Shown: piece after piece, positions 51,621 through 60,679 of the stretch | How the letters are laid out: each line of letters begins with the position of its first letter | Position numbering within the stretch: position 1 is the first letter of the stretch | Notes under the pieces: model-generated | Told to the model about the DNA's origin: nothing | Seen by the model: only the letters and a program-made list of their open reading frames with translations | The model's database searches: none | Assembly: GCA_019638615.1 (NCBI GenBank) | Contig: JAHBTL010000020.1 | Span: forward strand, 1 to 64,000 | Source: Chitinophagaceae bacterium | GTDB taxonomy: Bacteria; Bacteroidota; Bacteroidia; Chitinophagales; Chitinophagaceae | Length of the DNA: 64,000 bases | Direction: 5' to 3' | Made by a program: the position numbers and the translations under genes

Positions 51621-54461
51621 TTAATATTTAACTGAAATGGTATATTTTCCTGACGGCGTAGGAATACTGATATACTCTTTTTTAACATCAAAGCTTTTCC
51701 AGCGCTTCCCGTTTACCATTACAGATTTGATCTGTTTACCCGAAGGATGACGAAATCTTACCATCAACTGCCTTGGCGGATTGCGATCCGGAGTTTCAAC
51801 TGTTGCTTTGATTTCATTATTGCCATCTAACCCATCAATATGGAAAGACGTTTTCCCGAAATAAGTAGGCGCATCTTTTACGTCAATTTTCTTTCCTGCT
51901 TCCAGCCATTGTTGAGGAATGGCCTGCCCGATCATGAGCGTATCATTTCCAATCTCATTCAATAACATCTTCCTGTAAATTTCAAACCATGCGCCATCGG
52001 TGCTGGGCGGGCCGTAATACTGCCCCCATGCCCAGCGATGCTCCAGCGGCGTATATTGCTCATGCGAAAAGCCGCAGGCCATCAGGCTGTAAAAAGCACG
52101 GATCACCGCTTTCACATTATCTCTCAAAAAATAGGGCGTAGCCTGTTGAACATATACAGGCTCGTTGGCAGCTCCCTGGTTTTTCAGGAACAAATTATCT
52201 TCATGGTCGTGCAGCATGGCGGTGGTAAGCCAGTTGTGCGCATCAATAACACCGAGCCGGGTGAGGTGCAAAGGACCGGTATCTACATCGGTTGGATACC
52301 ACTGCTCCATCATGCGCCGGGGCGTCATGGCATCGGTCGGAACATAGTTGATCCACGTGCCATCCTCTAACTGCACAACAGGTGATTTCACACTGGCACG
52401 GGCAAACTCCTTCACCACATCTGCTTTCATTTTTAATGCTATGGTCCGTACTTCTTCCGCACGGGGATGATCAGCCGCAGATAATGCTTTGGCAAACATT
52501 TCCAGTCCACCTACATAATAGGCCTGGTTAAAGGCCCACTCTCTTTCTGCATTGGTAAGGTCATTGAGCGGACCCAGGATCAGCCCTGTTTTATTGGCTC
52601 CTTCATTTGATTTTGCTACCTGCGCCAGGCACCAGTCGAGCGCTTTCAGCGCGTTTGGAAGCAGTTGTTCAAACTGTTCCCTGTTACCGGATAACAAAAA
52701 GTTTTGAGTAATGGCATACAGTTGCCCGGGCGAATACACCCCCCAGTTAGCGAAGCCGCCTATTCGTCCATCCTTTTGTTGCTGGCTTTTAAACATGGCG
52801 ATGTACTCATCCATTGCCGTTGCATCATACCCACGCAACCCGTAAATCATATAATCCACATATACTGCCTGGTTAATGGGCCAATCCGCATTTCTTTGTC
52901 CATACGCTGTATTGGCATAGGGCAGATCCATGTGATCTTTCCCGTCAATATCAAGGGTATGCCGTGGTAAAACAAGCGCATGCCAGAGATTGGCGCGATA
53001 TAATTCATTTACTGCCTGCTCCGGCACATGGAATGATGCGCCTTTGGCAAGCCATCCTTCCCAGTAATCTTCTGTCTTTTTTCTTTCAACAGCATATTCC
53101 AGGTTACTAAGCCTTGTTAATTCAGCAGGGACGATAGCGGGAGAAGGTAGCTTTACTACAAACTCCCGGCTTCCTCCTTCGGTAAGCACACCAGAAATGG
53201 TGAATGTTATTTGCTGTCCGTTTTTATTGGGTACGAGATCGTCGGTTTTAACAATAATATCTTTTCCTGCTTCAACCGTTAAAAAAATATTGCCGGTCTG
53301 CTTATCAGCAATGATCCATTTATCCTGTTGCTGAAACGCTTCCAGCCCGTGGTCTTTTAATTCATTGTGCAGTGTTATTCCAAAGCTAAAATCCCCGGCT
53401 TTGCCGGATATATTCACTTTGCTGAACATAACGCCGGGTATATACCCGCGTATGGTGGTGGAGAGATCAACTAATGGTGAAGCAAATTGTTCTATAGTAG
53501 CCACCTGCCCGTTTTTTTCAAGATTCGTGATGATAACAGGCAGCCCGTTATCTATCTTCTGTCGTTTCCAGGCGCTTTCCGGCCATTGCAGGTCAAGCCT
53601 GAACTTATGCGGGGAGGCAAAATCAGGACGCACATTTCCCCAACGATCCACCGCGAACTTATATACGGAACCATGCGCGGCAGCCGTTACCGTTAGATGC
53701 CCGGTAGTACCCATCCAGCGGGTTTGCCAGGATGGATCCCACTCATTGGGGTTGCCGATATCCTTCCACAGCTTATAAAATGTTTCCAGCGATGCGTCGG
53801 GTTGCCGTGCCACTTCATCCAGCACCCTTGTTCCATTTAAAGAGGCGAGATGCTGTTTGAAATCAACAGGCTTATCCGCCAGCGTAATATATACATCCTG
53901 CTCCGGCAACCACATAGCGCCATGCTTTTGGAGTTGTTCCAATGCAATGGTAAATCCATTTGTACCATCTTCATTCAGGCGTATGGTAAGCAGCGGCGCA
54001 TCCGGCTTATACCAGGAATCGTCTTTCAACCGGGCAGATTGTCCGGGTGAACCGTTTTCCATCAGGTATCCCCACATCGCATCATCCTTCAGGGTATAAG
54101 CATCTTTGTGCCCTGCCAGCTTTCTTAAGGGAGCGGCAGGCTTTATATAGCTGACATCTGCTGTAAGTTCATCCACATCACCTGCACCACAGTTAAGCAT
54201 AGACGAAGCAGCGGTTATACGATCATTCTTTTCCGTTTGCCTGCCTGATATGTTCGACACAACGACACCGGGAGAACCGCCTGCCAGTTGAACGAAACGG
54301 GCGCTGCGGGCCGGTGCTTTATGCCCGAAAGAAATTTTTACCTGTAGGTGCTCAGTGCCATTTGTTTGTACCTGGGCTGCAGCAGGACGGGATAAAATTA
54401 CCCCGCCTGCCAGACCCAGTATAGTAATCGACACCAACTGAAAATGTAATATCCTGTTCAT
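51621..54461 (-). CDS. secreted (alpha/alpha)6-barrel glycosidase-like protein
   Basis: A 946-residue exported protein. The signal peptide is residues 1-29 (VSITILGLAGGVILSRPAAA). The first ~450 residues are beta-rich. From about 480 to 850 it is helical with glucoamylase-like barrel phrases (NELYRANLWHALVLPRH, GQRNADWPINQAVYVDYMIY, GWYSPGQ-like turns, HEQYTPLEHRWAWGQYYGPP), and the last ~80 residues are a small beta domain. Clan-L type glycosidases (GH78, GH95, GH127 neighbours) share this layout, but no exact family is recognised, and the acid residue cannot be named. It follows SusD after 203 hairpin-containing bases and is probably part of the same degradation system. Confidence 0.78.
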   Translation of the reverse strand: MNRILHFQLVSITILGLAGGVILSRPAAAQVQTNGTEHLQVKISFGHKAPARSARFVQLAGGSPGVVVSNISGRQTEKNDRITAASSMLNCGAGDVDELTADVSYIKPAAPLRKLAGHKDAYTLKDDAMWGYLMENGSPGQSARLKDDSWYKPDAPLLTIRLNEDGTNGFTIALEQLQKHGAMWLPEQDVYITLADKPVDFKQHLASLNGTRVLDEVARQPDASLETFYKLWKDIGNPNEWDPSWQTRWMGTTGHLTVTAAAHGSVYKFAVDRWGNVRPDFASPHKFRLDLQWPESAWKRQKIDNGLPVIITNLEKNGQVATIEQFASPLVDLSTTIRGYIPGVMFSKVNISGKAGDFSFGITLHNELKDHGLEAFQQQDKWIIADKQTGNIFLTVEAGKDIIVKTDDLVPNKNGQQITFTISGVLTEGGSREFVVKLPSPAIVPAELTRLSNLEYAVERKKTEDYWEGWLAKGASFHVPEQAVNELYRANLWHALVLPRHTLDIDGKDHMDLPYANTAYGQRNADWPINQAVYVDYMIYGLRGYDATAMDEYIAMFKSQQQKDGRIGGFANWGVYSPGQLYAITQNFLLSGNREQFEQLLPNALKALDWCLAQVAKSNEGANKTGLILGPLNDLTNAEREWAFNQAYYVGGLEMFAKALSAADHPRAEEVRTIALKMKADVVKEFARASVKSPVVQLEDGTWINYVPTDAMTPRRMMEQWYPTDVDTGPLHLTRLGVIDAHNWLTTAMLHDHEDNLFLKNQGAANEPVYVQQATPYFLRDNVKAVIRAFYSLMACGFSHEQYTPLEHRWAWGQYYGPPSTDGAWFEIYRKMLLNEIGNDTLMIGQAIPQQWLEAGKKIDVKDAPTYFGKTSFHIDGLDGNNEIKATVETPDRNPPRQLMVRFRHPSGKQIKSVMVNGKRWKSFDVKKEYISIPTPSGKYTISVKY

Positions 54462-54544
54462 AATGATCTATACGCCGAAGCCTGATAAAAATTATTGAAT
54501 TTTCTGCCAATCTACGCTCGTTCCGGGTGTATTTCAAATTTTTG

Positions 54545-54568
54545 CAGGTGGGTGGTGACACCCACCTG
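54545..54568. repeat. palindromic hairpin with GTGA loop
   Basis: CAGGTGGGTG (54545-54554), GTGA, CACCCACCTG (54559-54568): ten perfect pairs, between SusD and the barrel protein. Confidence 0.8.
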
Positions 54569-54580
54569 TAGAACCCGCTA

Positions 54581-54629
54581 CCGGTCGGTGCCCGCCCGGA
54601 TGACCAGTCGGACAGGTCTCACCGACCGG
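54581..54629. repeat. palindromic hairpin with a 26-base insert in its loop
   Basis: CCGGTCGGTG (54581-54590) pairs with CACCGACCGG (54620-54629). Instead of a three-base loop there are 29 bases, ending in TCT. The extra 26 bases, CCCGCCCGGATGACC then AGTCGGACAGG, resemble the segment at 43397-43415. Confidence 0.75.
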
Positions 54630-54664
54630 AATGCCGCGTATGAAGCGAAAATTTACCCTCATTC

Positions 54665-56305
54665 TTATTGATAATTCGGATTTTGTTCCAGGTTTGGATT
54701 TTTATCAATCGCTGATTGCGGAATAGGCAATACATAATTCTTTGCAGGATCAAACACCTTAGTGCCTCCACCTGCGGGTACTATAGTATATACCGTATTT
54801 CCGCCTACAATATCAATCTTGATTGCATGCACGGTACCGTTCAGCCTGGTTTCTGCCAGCTTCAGCCTCAACAGGTCAGGTAATCTCTTTTCTTCAAATG
54901 CCAACTCCACTCTTCTTTCACGGGCTATCGCTTTGCGCATATCAGCCTGGCTCAAACCGGCAGGAAGATCCGGCAGTTCAGACCTGTTCCTTATTGCATT
55001 AATGGCATCGTATACCGACTGATCAGGTCCTGTTGCTTCATTCCTTGCTTCCGCATAGCTCAGCAATACTTCCGCATAACGGAAAATGATCCAGTTGGCG
55101 CTGTTGCCGTTGTCCTGTGCGCCTGCATATTTAGGATTCACGCCTTTGATCACATAGTATCCTGTTCTTGTTGAAATGCTGCTGTTGTTTAAATCAGTGG
55201 CGTTAAGGCTGCCCACTCCCTGCTTCATGATCATGGTAGCGCCCAGCCATACGGATTCATCATAAATGATGGATTGATAAAATCTTTTTTCACGATTCAC
55301 ATAAGGATTCTGCGCATTATATCCTGATCCTGCATCTGTAATAGGTAAGCCGTTGGCCATTGCGTATTCATCCACCAGGTCTTGTGTAGGATCCACATGT
55401 CCCCAGCCGGTAAGAGAGCCGTTCACAAAACGCGGCCCTATCTGCCCGATATAATTCGCAAGGGAAGTTCCCCCGAGATGCTGGCGACTGAATATTACCT
55501 CTACGTTATTATTGTTCTCTTCATAAAACAACGTGGTATAATCAGGAAATAGGCTGTACTTGTTCAGGTCTATTACTTTTTTATAAGTAGTGGCTGCCTG
55601 CTCCCAGCGCGCCAGGTCGTTGGATGAATTTTTCAACGGGCTGGCATTAAACAATTCAGCATAACCCTTAAGCGTAAGCGCAGCGCCTTTGGTTGCTCTT
55701 CCGGATTGAGCGCTCACCGGCAGGTCCGCTTCTATGGCCCCGCATTCGGAAATAATAAAATCCGCGGTTTCTTCAGAGGTATTTCTTGCACGGAACACCG
55801 CATCACCCTGCTCATTGATATTAAGCACATCGGTAATAAGCGGCACTCCGCCGTGGTAAGTCCACAACAAAGAATAAAAGTATGCCCTTAAGAAACGCGC
55901 TTCTGCCAGCCTTACTTTTTTCCAGTCTTCCGGCAAATCCGAAGCCGTTACTCTTTCTATAAACAAATTGCATTTGCGGATATTGGTATATTGTCCCCAC
56001 CTGTTAGGCGTATTGGCAGGTGTGTAAATACCGGGGCCGTAAACATTTGTACTTACACGGCCGGCCTGACCATTTAAGGAGTTGTCTGAAAAATTTTCCC
56101 AGGGATCCCCTACATCCAGTGTAGGCAGGGACGCGTAAATATTGTTCAGGAACAGGTCCGCGTTATCCTGGGTTGCCCACAAAGTAACGTCTGACACCTG
56201 GTTCTTGGGTACTACCTCCAAAAACTTTTTGCAGGAGGTAATAAAGAACGAGACAGAAAGAATGATGATCATATTGAGTGATATCTTACATAATTGCTTT
56301 TTCAT
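54665..56305 (-). CDS. susD: RagB/SusD-family outer-membrane lipoprotein
   Basis: A 546-residue surface lipoprotein that captures glycans and feeds them to the SusC channel. The leader IIILSVSFFITSC gives the lipidated Cys near residue 25. SusD hallmarks are FLEVVPKNQVSD, LRAYFYSLLWTYHGGVPLIT, and the TPR-like helices with RAYF, GYAELFNASP and the C-terminal LPIPQSAIDKNPNL. It starts 19 bases after SusC, in the same operon, as in nearly all starch-utilisation-like systems. Ligand cannot be predicted, but the enzymes downstream suggest a sugar-acid-yielding polysaccharide. Confidence 0.93.
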   Translation of the reverse strand: MKKQLCKISLNMIIILSVSFFITSCKKFLEVVPKNQVSDVTLWATQDNADLFLNNIYASLPTLDVGDPWENFSDNSLNGQAGRVSTNVYGPGIYTPANTPNRWGQYTNIRKCNLFIERVTASDLPEDWKKVRLAEARFLRAYFYSLLWTYHGGVPLITDVLNINEQGDAVFRARNTSEETADFIISECGAIEADLPVSAQSGRATKGAALTLKGYAELFNASPLKNSSNDLARWEQAATTYKKVIDLNKYSLFPDYTTLFYEENNNNVEVIFSRQHLGGTSLANYIGQIGPRFVNGSLTGWGHVDPTQDLVDEYAMANGLPITDAGSGYNAQNPYVNREKRFYQSIIYDESVWLGATMIMKQGVGSLNATDLNNSSISTRTGYYVIKGVNPKYAGAQDNGNSANWIIFRYAEVLLSYAEARNEATGPDQSVYDAINAIRNRSELPDLPAGLSQADMRKAIARERRVELAFEEKRLPDLLRLKLAETRLNGTVHAIKIDIVGGNTVYTIVPAGGGTKVFDPAKNYVLPIPQSAIDKNPNLEQNPNYQ

Positions 56306-56324
56306 ACATTTTCAATTTTGCCGG

Positions 56325-59300
56325 TTAAAAAGTGACATTCAAGCCTACAGAAAGCGCCTTTTGATTAGGATATCCCCAGGCATTACTCGGTATCCATGAA
56401 TTGTTGGGACCGATCTCGGGATCATAATTGATCAGCTTGGTCCATGTTAAAATATTCTGACCCGACAAATAAATTCTTGCAGATTGCAGCCTGATCCTGT
56501 TCATCACCGAAGCAGGTATAGTATAAGATAAAGTAGCGCTCTTCAGCCTTAAATAGTCCGCATTGCCCATCCAGAAAGAAGATCTTTGTTCATTATTAAC
56601 TGTTGGGGAAGAGGTAAGCCTCGGGAACTTTGCATTGGTATTTTGCGGAGTCCAGTAATCAAAGTTCTGCGTATAAGGCAACATGGTTTCCCAGAAAGGC
56701 ATGATAGTGGAACCGTGATAATACCAATCCACTTTCGCCGCGCCCTGGAACAATAATTCCAGTCCAAACCCTTTGTAACGAACGGAAGGCGCAAATCCGT
56801 AAATGATCCCCGGAACTGCCGTAGGGTTACCTATTACCGTGAGATCATCGTTATTTATTTCTCCATCTTTGTTCAGATCTTCATACCTGATATCACCCGG
56901 CTGAACCGCTCCCCAGGGTTGGGTTGCAATACCAGGCTTTAATGAGCCGTCTGTTTCAAAATCTTCCGCCTGGAAATAACCTAAAGCATGGAACCCGAAT
57001 TGCGTTCCGAGTGGTCTGCCTGTTACCCTCCTGTTGGGATTGTTGTACGTGGTAGGTCCTTCAAAAACCTGGAGCAGCTTGTTTTTGGCATAGGTCATGT
57101 TGGCTGATAATGATACCTGCAGGTCTTTGGAAAAATCATATGCAGACCTTACAGTCAAATCAAACCCCTGGTTCGACATGATGCCCGCGTTCACCTGGCT
57201 CAACCCTACGCCGTATTCGGCAGGTATGATCACATCCGGGCTCATGAGCATATTAGATCTTTTTTCATAGAAGTAATCCACTTCAAGATTGAGCAGCCCT
57301 TTCCATAAGCTGGCTTCCAAACCTATATCTGTTTTTTTAGCTCTTTCCCAGGTGATATTGGGGTTAGGCTCAGCCCTTTCGCTGATCCCCTGAACTGCAT
57401 TACCGCCTAACACGTAATTTGTTCCCAGTACATTATAAGTGCTCATGTACTGAAATGCACTTCCTGCTAACGCACCCACTTCACCATACGATGCTCTCAG
57501 CTTAAGGTTATCGAGCCAGCTTATTTTATTCTTCATAAAATTTTCTTCAGACAAGCGCCAGCCCACAGAAAATGCGGGAAAGAAGCCCCAGCGTTTGTCG
57601 GGAGCGAAATAATAGCTTCCGTCATAACGACCACTTGCTTCCACTAAATATTTCTGGGCATAGTTATAAGCTACCCTGTATACCAGTCCCGCCTGCCGTG
57701 CCGCGCTGGAAGAGCCACCGGTAGACATATCGGCAGCGCTGGAGCTACCCAGGTTGATCTCATCTACCGTTAAATTAAAATTCCTTCTTGTAGCCATGAG
57801 ACTTGTAAGGTCATTGGCTTTCGCTTCAAACAAGCCCAGTACCGCAACATTATGATTTCCAAAAGAACCATCGTAATTAAACCCGGCCTGGTAAGTAAGC
57901 TGTGTAGCAAAATCTATATCCTGGCGGAGCGAAGGCTTGGTCTGCCCCCAGATGCCATCATTAATAACATAAGGCGTCTGCGATTTATCAAGGCTTGCTT
58001 TATGCACAGGCAGGGTCCATAATTTATGCATGGTGTAGGTGGGATCGTATGCAATGGTTCCTCTTAATTTTAATCCCGGAACAAAAGGTATTTTCTGCTC
58101 AACGGATAACTGTGAATACAGTGAATTGATACCATACTTTTCGTACCCGCTGTTGAAAAGGCTGCCGGTAAGGAAAGTTCCCGGCATACCGTTGCTGAAA
58201 TATAAAGGCCCATATAAAGGATGCAGGTAACCGACCAGCTCAAAAATACGACCGGTAGATACAGCGGGAAAGTTGCTGTTTTGATTACGACCGTTGAGGT
58301 TAAAGGAAACAGAGGTAGTAGACGTTACCTGCGCATCTACATTCAGCGTAACATTAAAACGGCGTGTATTGGTTATACCGGAAGATTTCCACATACCATC
58401 CTGGTGCATATAGCCGAGCGCGGCATAATACTTTATTCTTTCCGCACCGCCGGAAATCTCGATATTGTGCTGTGTTATCAACGTGTTCTTATTGGTGATA
58501 GTTCCCCATATATCCTTATGTGTAGGGTATGCATCGGGATCTGATCCGTCCTGGAACTTTTGAAGCTCCTCGGGGGAATAAGGTTCCGGTAATCCCTCGT
58601 TTACCGCTGCCGCATTTCTTAATGTGGCATACTGGTACGAGTTTACAAAATCGGGCAATACTACCGGGTTCTGAAACCCGACATAACCGTTATAGGTAAG
58701 CGATGGTGCGCCGCTCTTCCCTCTTTTAGTAGTAACCAGTATTACACCATTGGCTCCCGCCACACCGTAAGGCGCTACGGCAGCCGCATCTTTTAACACG
58801 GTAAATGTTTCTATTGCATTAGGATCCAGGTGCTGGAATGTTCTTGGAATACCATCAACTATCAGCAGCGGCTGGTTGGCTCCTGTAGACGATAAACCCC
58901 TGATGTAGATATTGGAGCCGTCGTATCCCGGTTCACCGGAACCCTGCTTGAATATAACGCCGGATACCCTTCCTCCCAAACCATTGCTTAAATTAGCAAC
59001 AGGAACGGAAGCGATCTCTTTGCCTTTCATAGTGGATACGGCTGCCGTGAGCGAGGTTTTCTTTTGCGTTCCGTAACCAACCACCACGATATCGCTTAAT
59101 ACATTGCCGGCAGAGGCGGTAAGGGTAATGGTGATCTCGTTTCTGTTACCCACCTTAATGGTTTGCGTTTCAAAGCCGGTATGAGATACAACCAGCGTTT
59201 GCCCGCGTGAAACACGTAAAGTAAATTCACCGCTTTCATTGGTAGTGGTACCCTGCTGCGTTTCTCTCACAATAACGGAAACATTCGACAGGGCCGTTTC

Positions 59301-59429
59301 ACCATCAGTGATCTTACCGTTAAGTGTAAAATCCGCCTGGGCAAAAACAGCACCCGCTAAAAAGAGAAAGACAAACAGCGAAAAAAATACTTTTCCTGTA
59401 ACAGGAGACTGTAAGAGTTTTAGCTTCAT
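56325..59429 (-). CDS. susC: SusC/RagA TonB-linked outer-membrane transporter
   Basis: A 1,034-residue TonB-dependent barrel that imports oligosaccharides using energy from TonB. The signal peptide is residues 1-31. A carboxypeptidase-D regulatory-like domain follows (TLNGKITDGETALSNVSVIV), then a plug domain with VVVGYGTQKKTSLTAAVSTM near residue 115 and GANGVILVTTKRG near 230, then the beta barrel ending in LSVGLNVTF. First gene of the operon. Between it and the divergent AraC gene lie 238 bases containing four direct repeats. Confidence 0.95.
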   Translation of the reverse strand: MKLKLLQSPVTGKVFFSLFVFLFLAGAVFAQADFTLNGKITDGETALSNVSVIVRETQQGTTTNESGEFTLRVSRGQTLVVSHTGFETQTIKVGNRNEITITLTASAGNVLSDIVVVGYGTQKKTSLTAAVSTMKGKEIASVPVANLSNGLGGRVSGVIFKQGSGEPGYDGSNIYIRGLSSTGANQPLLIVDGIPRTFQHLDPNAIETFTVLKDAAAVAPYGVAGANGVILVTTKRGKSGAPSLTYNGYVGFQNPVVLPDFVNSYQYATLRNAAAVNEGLPEPYSPEELQKFQDGSDPDAYPTHKDIWGTITNKNTLITQHNIEISGGAERIKYYAALGYMHQDGMWKSSGITNTRRFNVTLNVDAQVTSTTSVSFNLNGRNQNSNFPAVSTGRIFELVGYLHPLYGPLYFSNGMPGTFLTGSLFNSGYEKYGINSLYSQLSVEQKIPFVPGLKLRGTIAYDPTYTMHKLWTLPVHKASLDKSQTPYVINDGIWGQTKPSLRQDIDFATQLTYQAGFNYDGSFGNHNVAVLGLFEAKANDLTSLMATRRNFNLTVDEINLGSSSAADMSTGGSSSAARQAGLVYRVAYNYAQKYLVEASGRYDGSYYFAPDKRWGFFPAFSVGWRLSEENFMKNKISWLDNLKLRASYGEVGALAGSAFQYMSTYNVLGTNYVLGGNAVQGISERAEPNPNITWERAKKTDIGLEASLWKGLLNLEVDYFYEKRSNMLMSPDVIIPAEYGVGLSQVNAGIMSNQGFDLTVRSAYDFSKDLQVSLSANMTYAKNKLLQVFEGPTTYNNPNRRVTGRPLGTQFGFHALGYFQAEDFETDGSLKPGIATQPWGAVQPGDIRYEDLNKDGEINNDDLTVIGNPTAVPGIIYGFAPSVRYKGFGLELLFQGAAKVDWYYHGSTIMPFWETMLPYTQNFDYWTPQNTNAKFPRLTSSPTVNNEQRSSFWMGNADYLRLKSATLSYTIPASVMNRIRLQSARIYLSGQNILTWTKLINYDPEIGPNNSWIPSNAWGYPNQKALSVGLNVTF

Positions 59430-59536
59430 AGCAATTGTTTTGTTTTGCTTTTAAATTTTAATTCAGTACAGGTGACCAATCATTTCCTGGTCATGCTACA
59501 CAAAACTATTTTTTCAGCTACCAGCTTTTTTGCACA

Positions 59537-59622
59537 ATCTTGCTTAATCAGTACCCTATCTTGCAAGACTAATGTATTCAACTACCTTATTTTGTACAAT
59601 TATTATCCTATTTTGTGGAATC
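59537..59622. promoter_or_regulatory. array of four 13-bp direct repeats, likely AraC operators
   Basis: Repeats of consensus ATYTTGYNNRAYY begin at 59537 (ATCTTGCTTAATC), 59558 (ATCTTGCAAGACT), 59589 (ATTTTGTACAATT) and 59610 (ATTTTGTGGAATC). The spacings are 21, 31 and 21 bp, that is two, three and two helical turns, so all face one side of the DNA. They lie between SusC and the AraC gene, upstream of both. A TAnnTTTG-like -7 box for SusC may be at 59501-59508 on the minus strand. Confidence 0.65.
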
Positions 59623-59667
59623 TGACATAAATAAGGATAAACATTTTTACTTTTTTATATTTAGGGA

Positions 59668-60540
59668 ATGAAACCGCACTATAAGCCCATACCATCGGAA
59701 TCAAAGCTGTTTAAAGTAGAATTCCAGAAAACAAGCCAGGAATTTTATTATCCCTGGCATTATCATGCCGAGCTTGAGCTGACTTTTATTTTAAGCGGCC
59801 AGGGCGTTAGGTATGTAGGTAACTCCATTGAAAATTTTTATGAAGATGAACTGGTTTTGCTGGGCTCTAACCTGCCGCATACCTGGAACACAACCATAGA
59901 CCAGACCCAGCCTGTAACCGCCATCGTTATATACCTTAAAGAAGATTTTTTTGATAAGAACTGGATGCAGAGCATCGAGTTCGAAAGCATCCGGAATCTT
60001 TCGATCCTGATGAATAAAGGGATAAAGGTGAGCAAAGAAGTAGCGCTGGCGCTTAAGCCGAAATTTTTTGAGATGCTGAATGCATCGCCGTTTGAAAAGC
60101 TGATGATATTGCTGCAGGTGCTTGAATACCTCTCTCACAACCAGGAACACAAGTTCTTATGCGAACAGGAATTCTCCTGCGATCTTGATGATACGGATAA
60201 AACAAGGATCAATAGTGTATACGATTATATCCAGAAAAACTACCAGCGCCAGATATCGCTGGCAGATATTGCCGCACGCCTGAATATGAGCGAGGAATAT
60301 TTTTCAAGGTATTTCAGCAAAACGATGAAAAAGCCATTCTTTGAATTTTTAAATGAATATAAGATCAACCGCGCCTGCAAATTGCTGATTGAAACAGATA
60401 AGCAGATCAGTGAAATATGTTATGCGGCGGGATTTGAAAGTATTCCTTTTTTTTACCGGCAGTTTAAAAAGTTCAAGGATTGCCAGCCTAAAAGTTATCG
60501 CATGAACTATCAGCGGATATCGTTATACCAGCCAGTGTAA
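59668..60540 (+). CDS. AraC-family regulator
   Basis: A 290-residue transcription factor. The N-terminal cupin domain (WHYHAELELTFILSGQGVRY, then LVLLGSNLPHTW) binds a sugar or its metabolite. The C-terminal double helix-turn-helix spans about 190-285 (ISLADIAARLNMSEEYFSRY and ISEICYAAGFESIPFFYRQF), ending in PKSYR. It is divergent from SusC and should control that operon, activating on ligand binding; the four direct repeats in the shared gap are suitable sites. The start ATG is 59668. Confidence 0.92.
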   Translation: MKPHYKPIPSESKLFKVEFQKTSQEFYYPWHYHAELELTFILSGQGVRYVGNSIENFYEDELVLLGSNLPHTWNTTIDQTQPVTAIVIYLKEDFFDKNWMQSIEFESIRNLSILMNKGIKVSKEVALALKPKFFEMLNASPFEKLMILLQVLEYLSHNQEHKFLCEQEFSCDLDDTDKTRINSVYDYIQKNYQRQISLADIAARLNMSEEYFSRYFSKTMKKPFFEFLNEYKINRACKLLIETDKQISEICYAAGFESIPFFYRQFKKFKDCQPKSYRMNYQRISLYQPV

Positions 60541-60679
60541 TGTTCAATGATACCGGGCAAAAATCAAACACGCTTTACCTAAAAATAATAATTCGAAAAA
60601 TTGAAATGCACCCGTCTCTAAGATATTCATGCCGGTATCAACCTCAAAGCTTAACTTGCAAGAGCTAAACTATACACCA

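Noticed and set aside
43481-59429. Hairpins as ordinary intrinsic terminators
   Set aside because: Stems are perfect, but there is no following U-tract and several lie before or within genes of one operon.
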